Part shown: positions 55,501 through 64,000 of the stretch, piece by piece | Layout of the letters: each line of letters opens with the position of its first letter | Position numbering within the stretch: the stretch's first letter is position 1 | Source: Patagioenas fasciata | Taxonomy: Eukaryota > Chordata > Aves > Columbiformes > Columbidae | DNA length: 64,000 nucleotides | Direction of reading: 5' to 3' | Assembly: GCF_037038585.1 (NCBI RefSeq) | Contig: NC_092520.1 | Location: forward strand, 190,320,604 to 190,384,603 | Notes under the pieces: model-generated | The model's input: the letters and a program-made list of their open reading frames with translations, nothing else | What the model was told of the DNA's origin: nothing | Databases searched by the model: none | Made by a program: the position numbers and the translations under genes

Positions 55501-58500
55501 AATAAACAGTTAGGTGTCTCCTGAATTGGAATTCCTGGACTCGCGTACTTGCCTAACCTTTGATACTCTCAGCTGAAACTATGCCCTTAAGTGATTTTCC
55601 TGTTGTGCAGGGAAGTAAACATAATTTATTAATGCACTTTGCTGATAAGCTCTGTGTGGTATAAGTCACTATATCACTGAAATTCTCTCTCTCCGTGTTA
55701 TGCATTTGAAAACTTGACTAAAGAGAATTTTTTTTTTTTATACTTAACATATATGCAAATAAAACTGGACCCTCACCTCCCCAGGAAATATATCTTTTAG
55801 TATGACGTGGAGGTCTGGCTAAGAGCCGAACGCTGTGAAAATAAGGTTGCCGTATTGCCCTCAAGTGGCCAGTTTTGATATTACTTGAAGTACAATCCGG
55901 AGACAATGTGAACTAGGATGCAAACATGCATGGAGGTAAAGAGCAAAATACTTAGAAACAGCAGAAACGCTCAGGATCTTTTCCCCTTTGTTTTATTTTT
56001 GAATTACATGTGCTTGCCTTCTTACTTAGCAGGAGCAAATGCAAATAAAATTACCATCAACTCTTAATCAATTAGATTGCAGGGTTATTTGGAAATAAAA
56101 TTACATTTGTCCATCAGATTCTGTAAGAACTTAGCTTTTGCATTTCACTGTTCTTGCAAGTAGCCTCTGTAGAGAATCAAATGCTCTAATGCTTCCCTTC
56201 CTGAGAGACTGAACATAACACAAATGCCATCTCTACATCTGGAGCCCTATCGTTTCTCTTTTCACTGATACAAGAATGAAAGTCTGTCTGGACTGGGGGA
56301 GATCAAAGACATGCTTGGTCTGACATTCTGTTTCAAGCAAGAAAGCATCATGAAACTGTGGAAGAGAACAAGCATAGAGTGGCACTCATCCCTAGGCAGA
56401 CTATAGTTGTTTCTGATAATTTGCAAGGTTAGAAACACAAAACTGGAAGTGGAATATATATATTTATGATTAGTAAGCTCTAGTGGACTTTTATGCCATG
56501 CAATCCTCTGATAAATTTTTAAATCCGTTAGTTCTTTTGGTCTTCCCAACCTCCATTAGTAATGAGATTCTACAGATTAATTATATGTTACCTAAGGAAG
56601 AATATTTGTTTACTTTAAGACTTCTATCTGATTACTCAATTTCATATCCCTAATTCTTGTCTTAAAAGAAGGAACGAGCAATTTTTCCTTCTCTACCTTC
56701 TCCAAGTCTGTGCCAATCTGTCATGCAGTGCGCAGAGTTACAATTCTTCCTAAAGTTCTTTTCTGCTCTTCTCAGTACAAATATCCCAGTCCCTCTGGTA
56801 AGAGCTCTAGTCTGATGCTTCTTTGTAACAGGAGGATGTGTCATAAGTGACTCTCTACACTGTCATGCAGGCCTATAGCTCTCTGCTTTTCTCCTGGTCC
56901 ACAGATGCCCTCGCCCTGACTCTTTGGTCCAGGGAGGTCTGTAAACTTGTCCCTCTGTGGCTCCCAGTTTGCCTAGACCTTCCTCCTGTTGTCCTAATTC
57001 TTTTTCTTGTCTTTCTTTTTTGCTTTCCAGCTTCCATTAGTCAAGCCGATCCATGTTTCCTTCTCACAGGAAGCTGGGAAACGCTGTTACTAAATCACCT
57101 TTACTTTTCCACTCAGAAGTCGATGAACCAATCTTAGTTCAGACTCAGTCAAAGTACCTAATTCAATGGCTGCTGAAGCTGATAACTGTCTTTTTGTCTT
57201 CGGACTTAGTCTCAGGAGCAAGGATCCTTAGAGGAAAGCTTTCTCAGATGGTCTTTTCTCCTTTTTTCATTAGCAAAGGCTTAAATAAGACATTCAGGAA
57301 CAACCACAGGAGTGAAGATCTTCCACTTAAGTCTGAAATAAAACAAAGAGTATCTTCCATGTAAGTAAGTTATAGAAATGGTAAGGGCCAGGAGTATTTT
57401 TGTCCTGAGATATAAAAATCTTACGTAAAGAAAAAAAAATACAACATGTACAATATATAAAAAATGTATTTTTAAAAGTGAGAAATTTACTGTATAAAAT
57501 AGCTGAATATCGTGGCTTCTTCTTTCAACAAGTAGCGTGTTATAGCTGCAGAGAAATGGCACAACATAACAATAAATTAGGGATGGAATAAACAGACCTA
57601 CCTAAGGCTAACACTATAAACTTATGATAAATTACTGCACTGTTTTCTTTGTGATGTGTTATGGAACCTTTTTTTTTAATATGGGTACATTTTTCTCCCA
57701 TTACACATCTTATAATTTTTTCTATATACTGTGATAGCCTGCACTAGCAGGCAGTATAGGAAATAGCTTCATTGTAAAATATGCTTTTCTGGCTTTCTGT
57801 GTAGAATCGGTCCGTATTTTTGCAGATATTTAGTTACCTGCATATATATATATATAAATATAGTCAAACAGATTCTTGCTTTTTAACTATGAATGACTAC
57901 TTATATCCAAAAGTATTTGGACTTTTAGTGAAGAAATTTCACCAAATACAGATCCAGTAAGAATGAAAGTACAAAAATTAACTGAAAGGACAGAGCTGAC
58001 AGAGCTTATACTGAAAAGTTATCAGAGACTGATTGAATTTATTCAAGTGAAGACATCCTCAACTGTTTTCAGAGATATGATTACCTTAAGTCTTTTGAGG
58101 ACCTGCAGATCCAGCTGATCAGACAGACTGCAGCAGCTCTGATGCACAGCAGAACTATCTGGACAGGACACCCTTCATTATTTCAAAAAAGGTCATTTCT
58201 TGAAACCAAAGGTCACATTTTGGTTCCTCAGAAGTAAACCTTGCTTTCAGATGTGATCCTGATAACTTTATCTATCACCTAGTTTTGAAGGCTACAACGA
58301 GGGACCAGCAAGGTCCTCTTTAAAATCTATTAATACAAATTCTTTAAAGCATGATGCACTAAATCTGAAAATGTAAACCTCAAAATTACACTGAATTACT
58401 CAGTAGGCCCAGGGGCCTTTCACCTTGTATCTCCTTGTTGCTTGAGTAAGTTCAGAGCTCAGCTACCCCTCTGAAGGTGTTGCAGAAAAAACTGACAAGT

Positions 58501-60232
58501 TCACGTTGTTTAAACAAAACCAAGATAGAAGTGGTTAACTGATGATATGTAATTAACTGGCAACCAGTAATAATAATATACTCGCAATCAATATCAGAAA
58601 CAGAACAGGTAAACCATGATACTAAACACTTCAATAATATTAATAAACATTACAGATTTCTGAAGGTCCTTTTGAAAGAACACCCTGAAGCTGCAGTCAC
58701 ACCCACCCACTCCACCATGCTTACACAGCCCCCATCTTACAGGCAGGATGGGTGACAGACACAGCCCCGTTCTCCCGGGATGCTTACACCTGCTTGGAGA
58801 AGTGGGGGCTCCAGCTCTGTGTCTGCCCATTTTACGTGTACCCACACAGGACCCGTGCCCAGTCCTGCACCCTGGTATTCCCTGCGCTCCAGGCAGAAGC
58901 TGTGATGCCAATGGGCTGACTTCTGGCAGTGTCTGACCAGGTTTCGACTGCTCTCGTTTCACTCCAAAGTCTCTCACCCAGCGGCAAATTTCCTGGCTGC
59001 CCTTACATTGCTCTCAAAGCCAACTCCTTCCTTGTTTCAAAAGCCACTTCATAATTTCTTGGTTACTGTCTAACCTCGCTGATGGTCACCCTCTTCTTTA
59101 TCATGAAAAGTCTGGGGCAAACATGCTCCCAGATGGTTTTGTATATTCCAGACGCAGGGGTTTTCTTGTCCGTGGGTGGGCTGTGTGAGTACTCCTGTGG
59201 TGTATCTCCTACCTGTCTTCAGTGTCTCATTTAGATTCCCTGTACAGTCACTGGAGGAAAAGAGCAGCTTTGGATTGCAATTAATGTCACTTCGTTGAGG
59301 CATCTGCCTTAGGATGGCATAGGTAATTCTCTTGAAGCACCTGTGTTCTGCAATGAGGTATGAAAGGAACCTGTACATTTAGCTCATACGTAGATATGAG
59401 CCATGTAGACTTGTAGGGTGGGATTTGTCTATGGATTTTGACACCTGAGTGAATTGTCTTCACTTGAGCTGTGCCTCTGAAGACCTATTACAATTAACAC
59501 CAAGCTGATCAATGCAGTCAGTGAAGGCAGGTATTTCCAGGTTGTGTTTGTTGACATTCCTAAGGTTAGTTAGGGAAAATCTTTCTTGACTCATCACAAG
59601 GCTACACTGTGCAAGGACTGAGCTCAAAGGTAACCCTAGAAGGGTCACTACAGCTTGTTTTTATTAGAGTAAAATTCATTTCAGTCTTCTGTAGAGTGTT
59701 GGCATATGATGTGCAGTGCACACAGTGTCTGGCTGTGTCTGCTGCTCAACATGATCTGAACAAGCCCCTTAAAACAAGGGGTGGAGGTAGAAGGAGCAGG
59801 GAGATGGCTGTCTAAATCACCCTATAACCTTTCACAAGAAAATCCTCAGGTGACGGTTGAGCTGTCTGCCCCAGGCTGCCCCAGCTTCTCTCTTAAGAAA
59901 TTCATTTGCAGAAAAATTGCCAGACGAAAATGCTTTCAAGGGAATTACTTCAGTCACCATAACATCCAGCCCTGCAGATGGCACACACTCTTCCACTCTC
60001 CTTCAGTGTCCACGAGTCTGCATGAAGCCTGCAAATCGGAATTCTTTTGTCAATTAAATTGAATTTTTTCAGTGTGTCAGGCCTTTAACTGATGGTTCAG
60101 TGTGTTTTCGAGGAGCCAAAAAATGCTTTTAAAAAATGCTGAAGAAAATGGCAAAATCAGTGCCATGATTACTTGAGGGTCTCTGGTTTTGCAGCCCTGT
60201 GTGTATCCAAGTGCTCTTGGCTGTCCCTTGAA

Positions 60233-60507
60233 ACAGAATCATAGAAGAGTTTGGGTTGGAAGGGACCTTCAAGGGTCATCTAGTCCACACCTCTGCAACA
60301 AGCAGGGACATCTTCAACTAGATCAGGTTGCTCAGAGCCCCATCAAGCCTGGCCTGGAATATCTCCAGGGATGCGGCATCTACCACTTCTCTGGGCAACC
60401 TGTGTCAGTGTTCACCACCCTCATTGTAAAAAATGTATTCCTCATGTCTTGTCTGAATCTCCTCACTTTTAGTTTAAAGCCATTACTGCCTGTCCCATTG
60501 TAACAGG
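60233..60507 (-). mobile_element. CR1 LINE 3' fragment, minus orientation
   Basis: The sequence starting AGAATCATAGAAGAGTTTGG and continuing through GGAAGGGACCTTCAAGGGTC is the reverse complement of the avian CR1 3' end. It includes the typical GCTCAGAGCCCCATCAAGCC and CTGGGCAACCTGTG segments. Only the last approximately 275 bases of the LINE are present, the usual 5' truncation. It carries no intact ORF; the 104-codon frame across it is incidental. Confidence 0.95.
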
Positions 60508-61469
60508 TTATAATGCTTATTTTAATGACTGCAGATTTTAAAAAGTGGATGTCAAAGCAGGTAGAAGAAAAAACATTGTAAAATTCATATTGTGTTAGCC
60601 AAATCTATTTTTCCCCAGTGGCTTATCCTAAAGCAGAAGTAATTACCAGTGAGTGAAAGGTCAATGACTTAAAATTGATCTTAAGAACATTTCTAGCTCA
60701 TTCTGCCTTTAGAGAAAAAATACGCTCGGTCCATGTAATCTGTCTGCCTTTACACACTTTCTGAAAGGCATTACAAAAATATGTGGACCATACCTCCAAC
60801 TGTATGCATCCAGCATGTGGATGAACATCTTCAAGATCCTGAGAAATCTTCCATTTCTGCATACAATGGTGTCATTGTAAAAAATATATGTGCATGTCTG
60901 CATTAAAGTTTTGTAGCCTACTAAAATTTAATCCCTATTCCTTTGCTTAAAAATTTGCCAGCCAGAGGTCAGCTTTCTCCCAGACTAAATTCCTGTGATT
61001 GCCACAAGTTTTTCCCATTCTGTTCTCTATTCTACCATTTAATGCTGCTTTTAATCAGGCTCAATCAATAATGAGACTGAATCTTGCTGGACAGGTAGTT
61101 TATTTCCTCTGAAGGCAGGAGAACAAGCATCAGAAGTAACTTTCAACTCCATGAACACAGATATTTATAGATCTTTATCGGGCACATGCAGAACCCTGAG
61201 GTTGCTGCAGGTTTTCACAGTTCATCTCTCCTAATCCATATACTATATTTTTCCCTGTCAATTGCTGAGAATCCTGTAGAATCCGCAGGAGTCAAACCTA
61301 ACCTGAACTGGTTTAAATGGGATTTTTTTCATGAATTGGAATTTTACCTGAAGCATTAATATCTTGTCTCTATTGGTCCTGAACCAGACTGACTAAATGT
61401 TTATTTTCAGCCATTGGCTTAGAATAAGCCTCACCCTAAAACCTGATATCCCCTGATGAAAACCTGTTG

Positions 61470-61586
61470 AGCAACTTTCCTTGTCTGATCTGGCTAAAGA
61501 GGTCTCCTGCTCCAGCAGGGGGACTGGACTGGATGATTTGAGGTCCCTTCTAATCCCTAACATTCTGTGATTCTGTGATTCTGTGA
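61470..61586 (+). mobile_element. CR1 LINE 3' end, plus orientation, with octamer tail
   Basis: A short fragment: CTGCTCCAGCAGGGGGACTG, then the GGATGATTTGAGGTCCCTTC region, ending in three ATTCTGTG units, the characteristic CR1 3' tail. The left boundary is approximate because the sequence before 61500 is diverged. Confidence 0.9.
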
Positions 61587-63069
61587 CTAAAATCCAGTTT
61601 CATGAAACAGCCAGTTTTATTTTAATGCCTGTTGTACTGGAAACATTTAGCTGGTAGGGCCAACAGCATGCTCTGAATGCATTTCTGGTTTTTACTTGAA
61701 ATACATGCATTGTTTATCCTTCATTTTGAAGTGCTTAGGAATTGATTTACAGTGAGGAGCAAATGAGATAATGGGGCTTTTTCTGTCCCTGTTGCCCTTC
61801 CGTCCAATAATACCCATCTCTGAAATTCTGTAGCTCCTTCTGTTTGCTGTACAGCAAAATCACACAGCTTCTCACTTAGCCCCTCAATGCCCACTGCAGA
61901 TTTAGGAAGTTAGAGGAAAGGTGCAAACCAGTATAGCAGCTATGTGAGTGATGTACGGGATTTGCAGAAATGGTGGAAATAGTTGTCAAAGACAGCTGAA
62001 AAACCACCGTGTAGTCCCACCTTGCTGAGATGAGTCTTCAGTTAAATTTTTTTATTTCACATGAACATTTTAATTAACTGATTTTGACCTGAACAGGGAA
62101 CTGAAATGGAACAATTTCATTCAGAGATTAATCTAAATCAGAATTGATTTGAAAAATGTGAAGCTTCTTGGTTATAGTCTTTGTACTATTCTGTGAGAGA
62201 AACACAACTCTGATGTTCTTAGAATTTGGGAATCACAGGCACTCTCTCAGCCTGTTGTGAAATGAAATGGAGCGTGATCTGAGTATTTGTGTATTCTCTT
62301 TCTAAACAGCAATTCTGGGGCTCTTTTGCCCTAGAGACTCAGGGAATTGCAGTACACATGGAAAACTTTCTACAGCATAAAAATACAGTTTGATGTAATG
62401 CAGGATTTCAAGATGATGCAAACATCCAAAGGGCAGAGTTGAGGCTATATGTTCAACCTTTGCTTTTCAATTTCCCAGCAGTCAGAGTTTAATTTTATAA
62501 CTTCAGTCATATATACTGTCGTCATATTTTTTCCTACTGTAATTTCAAATAACTTTATCAGAAAAAGCAGAAAGAGTCCCAGACATCACAAACCTTCAGC
62601 CCAGATCTGTGCATGGGACACATTTCTTTTAGTCAGTAAAGCTAGGGAAGGAAATGACTTGTTAGAATAAAACCGGAGGTGACAAGAACAGAAGACAGGC
62701 AAAACATCTTCCTGCCCACCAGTTATTTACCAGCACAACAGAATGGAGTTACTGGAATTGAGCAAAAACCAAAGGAAGATCAGCATTAGCTGCATGTCTG
62801 AGTATTTCCCATGGCTGGCTGTAGGCAATGATACAGTATATTTTAAAGGAATGTGGAAAATGCTTGTTACATTTGACTGCAATATGCTGCCTGAAGAAAA
62901 AGAAAGCCATTCAACCATGCCAATGCAGACCAGTGTGCTTGGAAGTGTTCACACTCACAAGGCGGGGGGGCTTTAACACTGCCTAGAAAATTCTGTGGAC
63001 TAGAGTGCACAGAAGCATGTTTTAAAGAGATCTAGTGTCAGCACAGTGAATGTGTCATAATGCATCACC

Positions 63070-64000
63070 AGTAACTAGTGATGTACCCCAGGGGTCCCTA
63101 CTGGGTCCATCCCTGTTCAAGTTCTTCATTAAATGTCTGAGTGATGGGACAGAGTGTACACTCTCATGATGCAAAGCTGGGAGGACTGGCTGATACACCA
63201 GAGCTTTGTGCTGCCATCCAAAGGGACCTCAACAGGCTGGAGAAATGGGCTGACAGGAACCTCGTGCAGTTCAACAAAGGGAAGTGCAAAGTCCTTCACC
63301 TGGGAAGGAACAACTCCATGTGCCAGTACCTGCTGGGCACTGATCAAGTGGAAAGCACCTTTGCAGAAAATGACTTGGGGATCCTGATAGACAGTGAGTT
63401 GAATATGAGGCAGTAATGTGTCCTTGTGGCAAAGAAGGTAAATGATACACTGGGTTGCATGAGGAGAAGTATTGCTAGTGGGTTGAGGGAGGTGATCTTT
63501 CTCCTCTACTCACCCCTGGCAAGGCCATACCTGGAGTTCTGTGTCCAGTTCTGGGCTCCCCAGTACAAGAAATTTGTGGAGATACTGGATAGAGTCCAGC
63601 GAAGACCTACTAAAATGATTAAAGCATTGGAACATCACACATATGAGGAAAGGCTGAAAGAGCTGGAAACATTTAACTTGGAAAAGAGAAGGCTCAGGGG
63701 GATCTCATCAGTGTGTATGAATATCTGAACGGACACTGTAAAGAAGGCAGAGTGAGTCTCTTCAGTGGTGCCCAGTGTCAGGACAAGAGGCAATGGTCAC
63801 AAAATGAAAGACAGGAGGTTATGTCTGAACATCAGGGAACAGCATTTTTTTGCTGTGACAGTGACTGAGCACTGGTAAAGGTCTCCCAGAAAGGTTATGG
63901 AGTCTCCAAATTTTGAGTCATTCTAGAGCTGTCTGGACACAGTCTTGTGTAACTCACTCCAGGTAGCCGTTTTTGAGCAGGGCTTTGGACAAGAAGACCT
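63070..64000 (+). pseudogene. CR1 LINE ORF2 C-terminal remnant (reverse transcriptase end), broken
   Basis: This fragment covers the last part of CR1 ORF2. Readable segments include ADTPELCAAIQRDLNRLEKW, FNKGKCKVLHLGRNN, AAIQRDL and, further on, YLEFCVQFWAPQYKK and RVQRRPTKMIK. It begins around GATGTACCCCAGGGGTCCCT. A small deletion near 63163 removes the catalytic FADD region and shifts frame, and an in-frame TAA stop at 63414-63416 breaks the rest, so it is inactive. Frames 63141-63416 and 63426-63728 are two pieces of the same remnant. The 3' end lies beyond the window. Confidence 0.93.

Noticed and set aside
58594-58977. 127-codon minus-strand frame in a GC-richer patch
   Set aside because: No recognisable domain or splice context. 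GC-rich stretches lack stops by composition.

Overview
The window is intronic and exonic DNA from a bird nuclear genome. It is AT-rich, with very large introns. The avian identity rests on CR1 LINE fragments ending in the ATTCTGTG octamer, on two LTRs of a kind common in bird genomes, and on the near absence of other dispersed repeats. No bacterial-type operon, CRISPR array, tRNA or rRNA gene was seen.

The only protein-coding gene I can support is the 5' part of CPED1 (cadherin-like and PC-esterase domain containing 1; the human gene was formerly C7orf58), on the + strand. I joined six coding exons by reading frame, splice sites and resemblance to the mammalian protein as I remember it: 1318-1569, 12669-12855, 36169-36275, 38219-38294, 50290-50449 and 51883-52051. 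Together they make exactly 951 nt (317 codons), with matching phases at all five junctions. The rest of the protein, including the PC-esterase domain, lies beyond position 64000. A TATA-like promoter near 451 and a noncoding leader exon (about 482-622, spliced to 1094) are plausible but inferred.

Layout: 1-480 upstream flank; 482-1569 candidate promoter, leader and first coding exon; 1570-12668 intron 1, with a compound purine pentanucleotide repeat at 5.2 kb and a GC-rich block at 9.45-10.85 kb that ends its first half with a possible polyadenylation signal; 12856-36168 intron 2 (23.3 kb), with a 184-bp TTTC repeat, a CA repeat and two related minus-strand LTRs; 36276-38218 intron 3; 38295-50289 intron 4, with a 16-copy AGGGG repeat and several decoy or cassette exon candidates; 50450-51882 intron 5; 52052-64000 the start of intron 6, with three CR1 fragments in its last 4 kb.

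Nothing here amounts to a new biological system. The observations most worth checking are the fast-evolving exon 5, phase-compatible cassette exon candidates in intron 4, the possible terminal exon at 9.45-10.2 kb, and the long homopurine and G-quadruplex-prone repeats inside transcribed introns.
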